Assembly (NCBI GenBank): GCA_003024175.1
Contig: MDYQ01000112.1
Span: forward strand, 24,542 to 88,541
Length of the DNA stretch: 64,000 bases
DNA from: Planoprotostelium fungivorum
Lineage: Eukaryota > Evosea > Variosea > Cavosteliida > Cavosteliaceae
Reading direction: 5' to 3'
Both the position numbers and the translations under genes were made by a program. Positions 52,173 to 64,000 of the stretch are shown piece by piece; positions within the stretch are counted from its first letter, which is position 1, and each line of letters starts with the position of its first letter. Below the pieces are notes generated by a model that worked only from the letters and a program-made list of their open reading frames with translations, did no database searches and was not told the origin of the DNA.

Positions 52173-55100
52173 CTATTCAACTGCATTTTCAAACTCAACA
52201 CGTCCCTTGTGGTTCATGAAGTGATGGAGTGCCTCTCCGTTCTTCTTCCCCAGCAACTTAACCATCTTGTCCAGAGACAGAGTGCTCAGCTCTGCCAAAT
52301 TGTGCACCTTGGCCATCACCTCTCCCACGTTCGTCGAGTTGATTCCAGGGAGGGTCCTCAAGACATCCTGCATCACATCAGACTCCATCAGACTCCCTAT
52401 TCACCTCGTGCGAGTCGATGAGCTCATCGGCCGTATGGATGACACCGATGTGAGACGAATCTGGATCCTCCATTCCATTCTATTCTCTGTCACTTTTAAA
52501 CCTCTCCCTCTCCCTCACCTTCAGATCTTCAAACATCTCCACGGTAGAATAAGGGCTCCTGGACCACAATATCCTCAACAGAGGGAAGTGATACGTTAAG
52601 AGGACCAACTTGGAGTGAATGGCAGAAGAGTTGATCCTCTCGGGGATCTCTTCTTGCATGTTGAACGGTTTGTCTTGGTGGAATTCTATGAGAAGGGCAG
52701 GACGTTTGAAATGTCTGCACATCTGTGTGGCCTGGTTGAATCTGGCCGTTCGGTCACGTTCCATGTTTGACTTTTCCACTCACAGTCTGCCGCTGGCGAA
52801 GGATTGATAGAGATCAGGTATGCTCTTCCTCTCTACGCAGACGTCGGGTGTCAAGATGTAGTCGCCGACGTCTAGAGAATGAGGTAAGATATCGAACCCC
52901 TTCGAATGCAAGATGCTCGGTAAGGCACTGCGGAATTCCCGGGAATCGACCAAGATCTGAGGAATGAGTGATTTTCATCGATATTTCGTCACCTTCTTCC
53001 CCTTATTGGTGGGAACGTTTGCGATTTTCCCGCCCTTTCGGTTCGACTGTGGTAAAAGATCTTGCGGTAGAGTGATCTCCGTCTTACCATCCTGCTCGAT
53101 AGGTACGATCATGTTCTAATCCACGAGTCAAATCACATCGTAGATCTCTACCCTCACCGCTTTCTCTGCGATCAACCTCTCGAATGACTTCTGTTCCTTA
53201 TCGATGGTTGTCATGTACTTCCTCTCTTCGATGGATTCATCATACCACAGCCAGTAGATCCTGAGGGGGACACCTGGATTCTCCGCCTTGAAGACCTGGC
53301 GGGGGTCATCTACAACGTTGTAGATGGATGGAATACCTCTAGTTTACGGTAGAAGCTGATGTCACCGTCGTACATGATGACGTAGCGGGGGCGAACTTCT
53401 TCGAGAATTTTCTTGTTCCCAGAAACGTAAAAGATGTGCTCTTTTTCTTTCGAATATTCCATCTTCTTCGGTGGTTCTGGCCTCAGATCGAGGTCTTCGT
53501 CTTCAATCTACAACGTTGTAGATGGTGGAATTTCGAGTGGTTACCTTCTTTTCCTCTGGTTCACCTTCGTCGTGTATCTCGATGACTGTCTTCTTCACTG
53601 GTTTCGTTTTCCTATGTACCCTGAAATTTCATCAGTTGTTCCCCATCTACAACGTTGTAGATTCGACTCACGATTTGACGTGCTGGCTGCTGTCGAACAT
53701 TTTCAATAAATTACCGTAATTGGGGGATACGCTGGCTCTTTTTCTCGGAGGTTTCTTTACATTTTTCTTCGAATTTTTCTTGTGGGTCGCCGCCGCTATC
53801 CTCTGAGCCACCTATTCTCCGTCATTTTTCCGAAATTTCACAGACATTCCACCTTCATCGTGTGATTCGAAGCTGACGCATTGTAGTTTGACATGATGCT
53901 CGCTTCTAATTCCTGTCTGGCCTTCATCTCCTCCTCTCTCTCCTTTTTGGACACGAGGTAGCTGTGCAGTAGAGCCTCCAGCATGCTCTTACTTCCCATG
54001 CGTAAGAATTCTTGCAGCTGATGAGAAGTCCTCTCATCTCTGATCTTGATGATGACGGGTGACCCTGATGGATCAGGAGGTGGTCACGTGACTTCACTCA
54101 CGATCGTCCGTTGTAGACTGTTCCTGCCTGATCTCGCCGAGGACTTCTGATAGGAGGACCCATTTTGGATTCTCTTCTAACACTGGTATGAAATCTGAAT
54201 CGGCTTCGTCTCTTCCCGAGATTTTCTGCGAGTTTTCCGTGGAATCTACGGTCTGACTACCCTCTTCCTGCTTTCCCTCTGGTATCGTCTTTTCTTGCTT
54301 TGTCTCGTCTACAACGACCACCGCCATTGCATCGATCGAAACTTTCTCTGAAGTTTCCACGTCGATGGATCCCTTGGAAGAATCTAATGAATTCTCCATC
54401 GAATTTTCCAGGGAGTTTTCTGCAGAATTCTCCATCGAATATTCCGATTCGGCCACGCTGGTCCGACTGTCTTCCCCCAATATCTCCACCAGATTCGGAT
54501 CGATTGTCTCCAAATCAATGATGGGCCCACCGTCTACAACGAGTCACTATCCCCTCCTCGCCCCTCTCACCTTTCTTCGTGGGTGTCTTGATCTTCTTCT
54601 TGCTCTTCTCGTTGTGATCTTCCTTTGCAACCCTCTTTGGAATGAAGACTCTCTGTTTCGTCATTCTGAAGAGAGTGTCTGTTGCACTCATGGACAACCA
54701 CGGAGTGTGCTCGCTCGTGTCTCTCAGTCTCAACAGCTCCAAGTGTCGGTAGAAGGTGATACAATCGTAATACAAGAGTTGACTGCGAGAGGTGAGAGGT
54801 GATGATGATGTGATGAGGAGATGATGAGACTGACTCTAATAATCGTCGGAGGTTCTTCATGTCTTCGATGAGTGATTTTGTCTGCTTGTGAACCTGATTC
54901 GAGTCAGACCTTACGAATGGCTGATTGTAGATGGACAAGATAGAATAAAAGGAGGTTTGACCTTGTGCCAGACGGGATCGAGCTGCTGCCGCGTGATGAC
55001 ATCGAATTCTCGGAATAGACATTCTTCCAAGGTCATCGTCTCAATGTCCAACTGTTTTCGTCATCTACAGTATTGTAGATGGATCGACTCACGTGAGGAG

Positions 55101-56004
55101 ACAGCTTCAATTGCTTGAGACAGGCATCGATGATCTCTAATATGGCATCTTGGATCTTGACCATGGTGGGTGTCAGCGGCTGGTGGAGCTCGATGACATC
55201 AGGTGTGTGCGATTTCAGATTCTCATCCACTCTATCTCTGAATCTGAAGAGAGATGAGCTCACTACAACGAGCCAAATCACCTGGGCCACAGCCACAATT
55301 TCCTCACGAATAAATATTTCATGACTTTTTGTACCTGATCGTGATGAGAAGATGAGTTGGAGTTTCTCTCACGTGGTTGAAAGTGGAGGTGAAGCCTTCT
55401 GGATTTTCACTGAAACCTTTGATGAAACCTCTCTTGTTGCCCTCTCTGAACAGACGAACGATGAATGATTCGGTGCTCGTGTCGGTCATCCTGTTTCAAA
55501 GTCAGGAGGTAACAAGAGTCGTATGTGTCGCCTGTGTGCATTGGTGATGATGAATCCCTTGATCTGTTGTGGATGGATTCTCTTGTATAGGAGGTCCATG
55601 ATGAGTGAAGTTGGAGTGGCAAACATGACACCTCCGGCCACGTACAATTTGTAACTGTGGTGTGCGGTCGGTATGTGATCAGATCACGTGATGAGGTGAT
55701 CTCACCGGTCCTGAACGGCCTCTCCTGTCATAGATGTTTTGGGGAGATTCTGTGCGGGAACTCCCTCTTCGATGAGCTCTTCAACAAAGAGCTCTTGTTC
55801 TTCATCAGGTACACCCAATACGAACACAACCTTTCGCGAATCAGAATGTATAAGCGTACTTAAGCTCAACACCTCTTTTGAGTCGGCGTATAGGCGTATC
55901 AGACTCAATATGATCTTGTGCAATCCGAGTCCGCGAGAGATGACAGTCAATCCATCTTCATCTAGTAGTTCGCTCACGATTTCACGATGGAATGCGAGGG
56001 ACAT
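52173..56004 (-). CDS. XPF: XPF/ERCC4-type structure-specific endonuclease
   Basis: Catalytic partner of ERCC1 in nucleotide excision and crosslink repair. The inactive helicase-like N-terminus begins [19 protein letters not shown] (human MLEYEKQLFLELLEEDGL) with [16 protein letters not shown]. Then come [27 protein letters not shown], and [18 protein letters not shown]. The nuclease core reads [19 protein letters not shown], then [19 protein letters not shown] near 52840 (the GDx(n)ERKxxxD active site intact). NMQEEI and [20 protein letters not shown] follow. The end is a helix-hairpin-helix, [13 protein letters not shown] with [12 protein letters not shown]. Many short introns; four contain full hairpin elements, the highest density in the window. 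The divergent neighbour starts 269 bp away. Confidence 0.94.
53307..53326 (-). repeat. Perfect intronic hairpin element (XPF)
   Basis: CATCTACAACGTTGTAGATG is a perfect 20-bp palindrome in a 40-nt XPF intron. Confidence 0.88.
53506..53523 (-). repeat. Perfect intronic hairpin element (XPF)
   Basis: ATCTACAACGTTGTAGAT is a perfect palindrome. On the gene strand its right arm overlaps the splice acceptor (gttgtag at the intron end). Confidence 0.85.
53645..53662 (-). repeat. Perfect intronic hairpin element (XPF)
   Basis: ATCTACAACGTTGTAGAT is a perfect palindrome that starts about ten bases after the 5' splice site gtgagtcga. Confidence 0.85.
55063..55080 (-). repeat. Intronic hairpin element with changed centre (XPF)
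   Basis: ATCTACA-GTAT-TGTAGAT keeps both seven-base arms, while the four central bases differ from the common ACGT or ACGA. One further flanking C/G pair extends the stem to eight. It lies in a 40-nt intron between SPH and LDIETM. Confidence 0.85.
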
Positions 56005-56272
56005 CGTCTCACGATTGTCCTCACGATGTCACCGAAATTGCTGCAAACTTGCGTTGTAGAGTAACACAACGTCCATCGCAGCTTTCCCGCCAAAACGAAT
56101 TGTTTTGAAACGGAGCAAAAGTTAACGAACAGAGATCAAGAGCGAGCGATACAGAGGATGAGTCGTCTTGTTCAGAACGAGAACGTAGAGAATGCAATTC
56201 ATCTGAGACAAGATGGAGCAATGGGAATCAAACCAGTCGGACTCAGTATCTCCCAAAAGAAGAATGTGAAGA

Positions 56273-56825
56273 ATGGAAGATGGTATTGACGTTAAACATT
56301 TACAGACTCCCGTCAAGAAGAATACCACAAAGCAACCGAAGCCCGTCGCACCCGAATCAGTCGACGATGTTTTGAAGGACATCCTCAGTCATCAACCAGA
56401 GAGAATCAGAGAGATCCAAACCCTCTCTCTTCAGATGGTGAGTCGATGTTCGTTCTATCAGACACTCACTGTCCTCAGGCCGAGTTGGAAGAAGAGAACA
56501 GAGCGTTGAGAGCTCGTCTCGAAGCGTCTTCTAAGGTCGATGAGACCGTCCAGCACCTCCTCCGTGAGCAGCCGTCGAGAATCAGAGAGATCCATTCCCT
56601 CTCCCAACAAATGGTGAGCGCGCTAAGAGAATTGTCACCGACATAATGCAGGCACAAAAAGACAGAGAGAACGAAGAGTTGAGAGCACGCATGGCAGCCA
56701 TGAAATTGGAGAGATCGATGGTGGAGGTCGATGCCATCACAAGAGATAGACTAAGACACGAACCCCCTCGCATCCGCAACTTGTTGAGAAGCAAGCTGGC
56801 AAGCAACTACGGCATCCAGCTATGA
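56273..56825 (+). CDS. Coiled-coil protein with three internal repeats (RIREI repeats)
   Basis: Three exons encode about 155 residues. Two near-identical units are visible: DVLKDILSHQPERIREIQTL with SLQM then AELEEENRALRARL; and TVQHLLREQPSRIREIHSL with SQQM then AQKDRENEELRARM. A shorter third unit follows (ITRDRLRHEPPRIRNLLRSK). Both introns fall at the same place, directly after the QM of units 1 and 2, in phase 0, so the repeat unit includes its intron. The start is uncertain: ATG 56273 is in frame, while ATG 56158 opens a separate frame (MSRLVQNENVENAI) that would need an unclear splice. Family unknown; composition predicts a helical coiled coil. Confidence 0.6.
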
Positions 56826-57063
56826 AATATATAAATATATCTACTGATGAACGTTCTTGTTTTAATTTGTAGATGCTCATGATGAAAGTAGAATGTTCCT
56901 CTTTATACAGCAACCTACACAAACATGAGAGTTTGGGATGATGAGCGAACTCAAGATCCAGCAAAGGTGTAAACAACTGTATAGTGATTGGAAGATGTAC
57001 CTTCAAATGCGACGCAATCGTACCGAGTGAGAACAGTGAACACCAAGCAATATACAAAGACGT

Positions 57064-58539
<1,476 letters not shown>

Positions 58540-58644
58540 GCTCTCCTTTTGAAATTTACATCCGCTGATTATCGTATAGAGAAAATTCTTTGAAGTTCTG
58601 ACGAGGAGATCAAATCAGATCACATCGCAGAGGACAAATCAACA

Positions 58645-60080
58645 ATGGGATCGCGGTTCAGAAACCTCTATTGGACGCTCGATTGGAAGGTCAACGATCT
58701 CACCAATTTCAAGAAATACACTGAGTATGAAGTCATCAAGCCTGAGGAGTACCTCCTGCTCGAGCAGTACCGCGTGGGGTCTAAGCTGAAAGGAGATAAG
58801 AACTACTGCAGACCCATGGAGAGGATGATGGTTCAAAATCTGCGAGCGAAGCAGAGATGGTATCGCAATGCCACCAAGGTCCACTTCCTCACCATCGGAG
58901 AGAAGTATGACAAGGAGGCTGCCAACGACACCACCGCCAAGAATGATGTTTACCAAGAGCTTTTCAATCTGAGCTTTGCCAACACGGGGGCACCCGGCCA
59001 GAGTGCCACACAGACCAGCGCCTTCTCAGCCTCATCGCCAATGGACAATCTGGGAATGAGAAAGTTCAGCACATTCAATCACAGACTCCAAGCCGATCAG
59101 GGAAGCATCTTCAGCCGCATCAAAAAGTTCGTCGGTGGAGAGGAAAAGGTGACATTCCAATCATCTCCTCTTCTCAAATCATCCAGTAAGAGAGCGTAGA
59201 GGAATATGTCTAATAAATCACTCATCACGATGTAACCCCACTCGATCGTCTATTGAATCTTTCTCAGCAGACAGAGACCCCCGAGAAGATCGAACCAGTC
59301 CCCATCCAGCCAACTTCTCAACCCCCACCAGCCGCAGTTCCATCACCCACCATCACCTCCACGATTCCGGATCCATCATCGACGGTTCCACCTCCTCAGA
59401 AGACGACCGCAAAGCAAGATGCGGGCTTCTTCGAGAACTTGGGAAAGAAAGCATTAGAGAAGATGGCTAGCGAAGACACACAGAAATTGCAGCAGAGTTT
59501 CGAGGCGGGAAAATTTGACCTGGTGAGTGGTGGATCCAGCGAACGAGAGTGATGATGTCGAACAGGATGACTTTGGCATCCAGATGAAGTACACGACCAA
59601 GGCGGGAAGCTTCCTCAAATACGTTCCCGGCGCCTCCAAGGTAGAAGATGAGACGAGATGACAAAGTGATGTTGATGATGTCAGGTCCTCGACAACATCA
59701 AGCAAGTCTCAGAGTCACCCGAAACGAAGAAGTCGTTAGACATCATCGCAGCCATGACACCTCAAGAGAGATCGAAGCCAGCCATTCTCATCGACGGAGA
59801 GTTGAAGGTGAAGGCGAAGAACCGAATTGCCAAGGCCTCAGGAGTAGACATCTCTGAAGTCAACAAACTGGTGGGTGGAGGAATAGATGGAAGAGTTGAT
59901 GATGATGATGAACAGCTCTACAAGTACCAGGCAGTGAAGATCACTTACGATCGCATGTTTCAATTGAGGAAACAGGGCAAACCCATTCCAAACAGCACGG
60001 AGGAACTGATGGAGATGATCGAGGCCACCGGAGGATTGTCCAAGAAAGAGAAGGAGATTCTGAGGAGAGCACCTCAATAA
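58645..60080 (+). CDS. SRP54 M-domain protein without a GTPase domain
   Basis: The C-terminal third resembles the M domain of SRP54/Ffh, which binds signal sequences and SRP RNA: FEAGKFDLDDFGIQMK then AGSFLKYVPGASKVLD (SRP54: F.LEDF..Q, MG....IPGM.K), SLDIIAAMTPQERSKPAIL (SRP54: AII.SMTP.ER..P.IL), and KNRIAKASGVDISEVNKLLYKY (SRP54: RIA.GSGTSV.EVNRLLKQ). No NG GTPase domain is present. Instead the N-terminus holds a novel region starting MGSRFRNLYWTLDWKVNDL, with YEVIKPEEYLLLEQYRVGSK and MVQNLRAKQRWYRN, followed by a Pro-rich linker. The last intron (about 59869-59921) must be removed to restore the NKLLYKY match. I saw no strong mitochondrial presequence; organellar or co-translational roles are both open. 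The stop overlaps AATAAA. Confidence 0.72.
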
Positions 60081-60200
60081 AGAACATACATCGTCACCAT
60101 CATGCCAGTGGCGTGCATGTGCGGTTCTCGTGACACGAAAAGTGAATTTTCCATTTTTTGACCTCTGATCACACAGGCGTTTACAAAGTCAAGATCACCA

Positions 60201-61383
60201 TGCCAGAGACGAAGAGAGAGAGCACAGGTTTCGAGTTAACCAAGCAGAGATACGGAAAGAACAATGTCAAGTTCCTCCGTGTTGTTCGCGATGGACCAAA
60301 GCACGAAGTCAAGGTGAAAGAGGAGAATGTGATTTCCATCTGATGAGGCAGGAATTACGTGTTCGTATCCTTCTAGAAGGTGCATTTGAGATCAGCTACA
60401 CTCAAGGAGACAACTCTACGATCGTTGCGACGGACACACAGAAGAACACCCTCTTCGCCCTCGCAAAACTCCACCCTATCGAACCGTTGGAGGTGAGACA
60501 CACAGTAATCCACATCCTCTAAAATGTATGACAGCAATGGTGCCTTCAGGTTGCGAACGATTTCCTCGCTCGACACAAGCACATCTCTGGTGAGATTGAT
60601 GAGAGACGACACCATCTGATCCTCTCTCAGCCGTAAATCTCAAGGTAGAAGAGCACCCTTGGGACAGAATCCGAGTCAGTGGAAAAGAGCACGATCACGC
60701 CTTCGAGAAGGGCAGCGGTGGTATTCGCATCGTCAAGCTTAGAATGCCACGAAATGGAACACCATCATTATCCGCCGGCTTCAGAGATCTCGAGATCCTC
60801 AAGACAACACAATCTGGATTCGAAGGCTTCATCCGAGACGAATACACGACCCTCCCAGGTGCCATCATCTACATCCTCCATTTCCAATCATCTCACATGT
60901 CCATCACAGAGACACGCGATCGCGTCTTCGCCACGAAGATGAAGTGCGAGTACACGTTCAACCGATTCAGCCGCACGGCCTTCTCCAGCATCCAAGAGAA
61001 AGTGAAGGAGATCGCACTGTCCACCTTTGCTGGTAACATCGAGGGGGGAACTTACAGTCCTTCCGTCCAACAGACACTGTACCAGACCGCACAGAAGGTG
61101 ATGCGATCTCGTTCCATGATGGAGCTGATGAGATCAGGTGCTGAACACGATTCCCGAGGTGGAGACCATCTCTTTCTCGCTCCCTAACGTTCACTACTAC
61201 TTGTGTGACTTCAAGAACTTTAAGACGAACGTCCCCAACAACAACGAGGTAGGAACATCATGTTCGATGCATCATGATGTTGACGATGGAAAGGTGTTCC
61301 ACACGTATGATGGTCCCAGTGGTCTCATCGAGGCTACCGTCAGCCGTAACAGCGCTTCTCACTTGGGCAGAGCTAAGATGTAA
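60201..61383 (+). CDS. Urate oxidase (uricase)
   Basis: Oxidises urate to 5-hydroxyisourate in peroxisomes. Landmarks: RYGKNNVKFLRVVRD at the N-terminus (catalytic Lys); after a 38-nt intron ELRVRILLEGAFEISYTQGD and ATDTQKNTLFALAK (catalytic Thr region); VEEHPWDRI; HDHAF; LEILKTTQSGFEGFIRDEY; YSPSVQQTLY; and SFSLPNVHYYL. The C-terminal tripeptide AKM fits the peroxisomal signal [SAC][KRH][LM]. Start at ATG 60201 gives the usual distance to the YGK motif; an alternative upstream exon at 60102 (MPVACMCG) could splice in frame and would lengthen the protein. Six introns. Confidence 0.93.
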
Positions 61384-61462
61384 AGCGATAAAAAACTTCA
61401 CGTCATAATCTACAACTGTTTACTCCGCCGAGGCTACAACTGAGGACACATCGATTTGGCCG

Positions 61463-62597
61463 TCATTTTCGTCGGTTGAACATGGCCCCTCTGGCGCTTT
61501 CTTTCGCAGATACTCTCTCGTCCGCCAACAATGTGTCTACTACCTTTTGGTGTCCATTTCTCAGTGCCAGTCTCAGAGCTAAATTGTCTTGATCTGCTGG
61601 ATCGACTGACGGATCACACAGCAGCCTCTTGACAATCTGTTCATGTCTTCAACACAATGCTCACGATGATCGATGACGATCGTGATCATCATGCAATATT
61701 CAACGAGGCTCTTATGTACTTCTCACCCCATTATGACCTCTAAGCGAAGCGTGTTGAATGGCCAGATTATCTCGATCTGATGCGTCCGTCATGCGATGGG
61801 CCAACAACAATTGGACAACCTGCCATCATCAACGATCGTAATCTCATCCAACGTCACCCTCTCGTGTCCTTCGTACGATGCCAATTGTAGTGCAGTGTTA
61901 CTCACTGCTCCAGGGTTCACTCGGCTGTCCTTCAAGAGCAGCTCCACAATCTGAAGTTCATCAATGTCTTCATCGCATTTGAGAGGATCACTTCGCTGTG
62001 TCCTCCGAAAGAAGCGAGGCGGATGCATGAGTTGTGGTCGTCTGATGGATCAACATCGGAATGCCTCAACAAGATCTCAACACATTCCGTCTTCCCTGCT
62101 TCGGACGCTTTCTGTATGGCTGAATTACTGTTTGATTCTTAGGATAAAAATTTCGAGATGACCCACCCAATCATGTGAAGACGAACATTCGGCTCGGCGA
62201 TGAGCATCTCTAAGATCTTGGCGTCTCCGAGTTGAGAGGCCAACAAGACGGGAATGTGATACTGACTGTTACCACGACACAGATCGAGTACGTAACGAAC
62301 GGATTCTCTCGATTGACTCTGTACGGCCATATCAAGAGCGAAACTATTTGTCATGTGGATGGGATCGGAGAGGATCTATTGGAATCAGTGCCGATGAATC
62401 GAATGATACGATCACTCTGTCGGCCTCAAACTTCCATTCTTGACAAACCTGACGAACCGCTGGCCACCTTTCACACATCAGATGGATCATAATCGCAATG
62501 CTTACGACAGCTTATCGATGGTGTAGTTATCGTTGACAACGAGCATATGAATGATGATGCGTTGAACATCCAGAGGGAGATAGCACTCGCTCATCAT
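61463..62597 (-). CDS. Ankyrin-repeat protein with F-box-like N-terminus
   Basis: The start MMSECYLPLDVQRIIIHML with a following WPAVRQVCQEWKFEADRV resembles an F-box. Downstream exons carry ankyrin repeats: ESVRYVLDLC, HIPVLLASQLGDAKILEMLIAEPNVR; IQKASEAGKTECVEILLRHSDVD; IRLASFGGH; VELLLKDSRVNPGAVSNTAL then LQLASYEGHE; DNLAIQHASLRGHN; and VKRLLCDPSVDPADQDNLAL then RLALRNGHQKVVDTLLADERV. Each repeat is interrupted by a short intron. The junction near 62345 is not fully resolved. F-box plus ankyrin would make it a possible SCF substrate receptor; that role is inferred only. Confidence 0.72.
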
Positions 62598-62707
62598 GGC
62601 GTGGAAGCCGTCTTTGCGATGGTCTTTGTGAAATTCATTCAAAATAGTGAAACTTGGAATCCTTTACAACGCGACGAGTTCCTCCGATGTGATCACAGAC
62701 TTGGGCC

Positions 62708-63989
62708 ATGATGTCATCTATACTCTTTCGTTCTCTCAGGAGAAATCCCGTCAGAATCGCAACACTGTCTCATAACATGCCAGTGAATAGAAGCATCGTG
62801 AGATCATTCAACATTCCAAGACCTTTCTCAACTGAGACGTCCACTGTCACAACAGAGAGTGCAACAACAGAGAGTGCGACAACAGAGAATGTCACAACAG
62901 AGAATACACCCAAAGAGAGTCACACATCGAGTAACATTGACATATCGAAGGTGATGGCTCATCTTCCCCTCCCGATTGACATGGTTCAGATATTAAAATC
63001 GAAGAGACGAACATACGAAGATTTCATGAATTTGCTTGAAGCCTTACAAAGTCAAGAGAAACTGAAGGTGAGATCGATCTGCGTAATCGTTGATCTGATT
63101 CATCTCAGGCGTTGGTCAACGAGATGCATAGAGCAGGTCACACGCCTTCCATCAAAACATACAACGAGTTGATCACGCTTGCCGTCAAACAGAGGAACAA
63201 CAAGATGATCGAATATTGGATGAGAAACATGAGAGACAACGAGGTTCTCGCAGATCAGGTCGATCTTCCGTCTCATCCGCCACGATCGATTCACATCACC
63301 ATCCCATCGAATGATCTCATTTCAAATTTCAAATGATCATCTCAAACGCTCATCCCAAACAGGTCACGTTCGTCAACATCATAGGATATTACGCCGTACT
63401 GGAGGTGACCCAACCCCATCGACATCCATTCTCACTCGAAAATCAGGACGAATCCGGCGTCGAAAAGTGGCTGCAAGGCATGAGAAAGATGAACTTGAGT
63501 CCAGACGCCATCACTTACTCCCGAGTCATCAAATTCTACGCCCACTTGAAAAAGACCGACAAGGTGAAAGCCATTCGATCCTGCGGCTGATCGACGCAGG
63601 TGGAAGAGAATTTCAAGCAGCTCAAGGAAGAAGGACTGAAGGCCAACGTGTCCATCTACACGCAGATGATTCGATACTTCACGAACGTCGATATGAAACG
63701 AGCGAGATCTCTCATCAAGGAGATGAGAGAGTCGGGTGCTCGCTTGGACTCTGCGGCATACACGGCAGTCCTCAAATGTGCTGCGAAGGAGAAGGAAGTA
63801 CAGTGGCTGGTGGACACAATAGAAGAGATGAGAGGAAAGGGAGTGCAGCCGACTCTACAGATGCGGAAGATGATCACAAAGTACGTGGACGTGTCCAAGA
63901 TGGACGACCTCTTCGAACCTCTCAACGCACCTGTTGTCAGGGAGAACGTAGAAGGTACGACAGAGAAGGAAGAGACGGAAGTGAAATGA
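62708..63989 (+). CDS. Mitochondrial pentatricopeptide-repeat (PPR) protein
   Basis: The N-terminus is a basic, Ser-rich mitochondrial presequence (MMSSILFRSLRRNPVRIATL), followed by a low-complexity run of TTES and TTEN units. PPR motifs follow: ALVNEMHRAGHTPSIKTYNELI; the exon VTFVNIIGYYAVLE; WLQGMRKMNLSPDAITYSRVI; FKQLKEEGLKANVSIYTQMI; LIKEMRESGARLDSAAYTAVL; and TIEEMRGKGVQPTLQMRKMI. Such proteins bind organellar RNA in a sequence-specific way. Stop TGA at 63987-63989. About four introns. Divergent from the ankyrin gene, 110 bp between starts. Confidence 0.88.
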
Positions 63990-64000
63990 TAAAGAGAAGA

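Overview
The window is nuclear DNA from a unicellular eukaryote. Nearly every gene is cut by very short GT-AG introns, mostly 36-60 nt, and genes are packed on both strands with gaps often under 150 bp. The gene content points to a free-living, non-photosynthetic protist: Integrator, Mi-2/CHD, MYST acetyltransferase, calcineurin B, IPK1, KIAA0930, Rogdi and PHAF1 homologues, guanine deaminase, urate oxidase, and several secreted polysaccharide-type proteins. An amoebozoan of the protosteloid kind is my best guess, made from gene content and intron style rather than from a search. A kinesin-2 motor hints that the lineage may keep, or have kept, a flagellate stage.

Layout. At 1-13.2 kb a run of plus-strand genes holds the end of an unknown gene, a Mi-2/CHD3-type remodeller, the Pcf11 cleavage factor, cornichon, a KIAA0930 homologue and calcineurin B. 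At 13.2-20.5 kb lie a glycosyltransferase-like protein (minus), an LCAT/PLA2G15-type lipase (plus) and Integrator subunit 7 (minus). The stretch 20.5-22.65 kb is the largest gene-poor region and carries two adjacent terminal-inverted-repeat elements without reading frames. At 22.65-35.4 kb lie a YPQQG-repeat membrane protein, inositol pentakisphosphate 2-kinase, guanine deaminase, a secreted DUF1996 plus beta-trefoil protein, spliceosome factor ESS2, a tryparedoxin-PITH fusion and a secreted GMC oxidoreductase. At 36-45 kb lie two orphan proteins, a SAC3/LENG8 protein, kinesin-2, an Esa1/Tip60 acetyltransferase and an A20/AN1 zinc-finger protein. At 45-52 kb lie a secreted beta-helix protein, an unnamed conserved protein, a Rogdi homologue, a four-helix membrane protein and a short GST-like fragment beside inverted repeats. 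At 52-64 kb lie XPF endonuclease, a repeat coiled-coil protein, PHAF1, an SRP54 M-domain protein without a GTPase domain, urate oxidase, an ankyrin protein and a mitochondrial PPR protein.

Most genes are housekeeping and are not organised as a pathway cluster. Guanine deaminase and urate oxidase are both purine-breakdown enzymes but lie 34 kb apart.

The most unusual signal is shared by the introns of unrelated genes. A short hairpin, ATCTACA-NNNN-TGTAGAT, and its half-site (core CGTTGTAG, often preceded by TTGGCT or TGACT/TGACG) recur in introns and intergenic gaps on both strands. A second palindrome, TGACGTCA, is also frequent in introns and often lies directly at the 5' splice site. The hairpin arms stay complementary while the four central bases vary, which suggests a folded RNA or DNA structure. 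I know of no named element that matches it.
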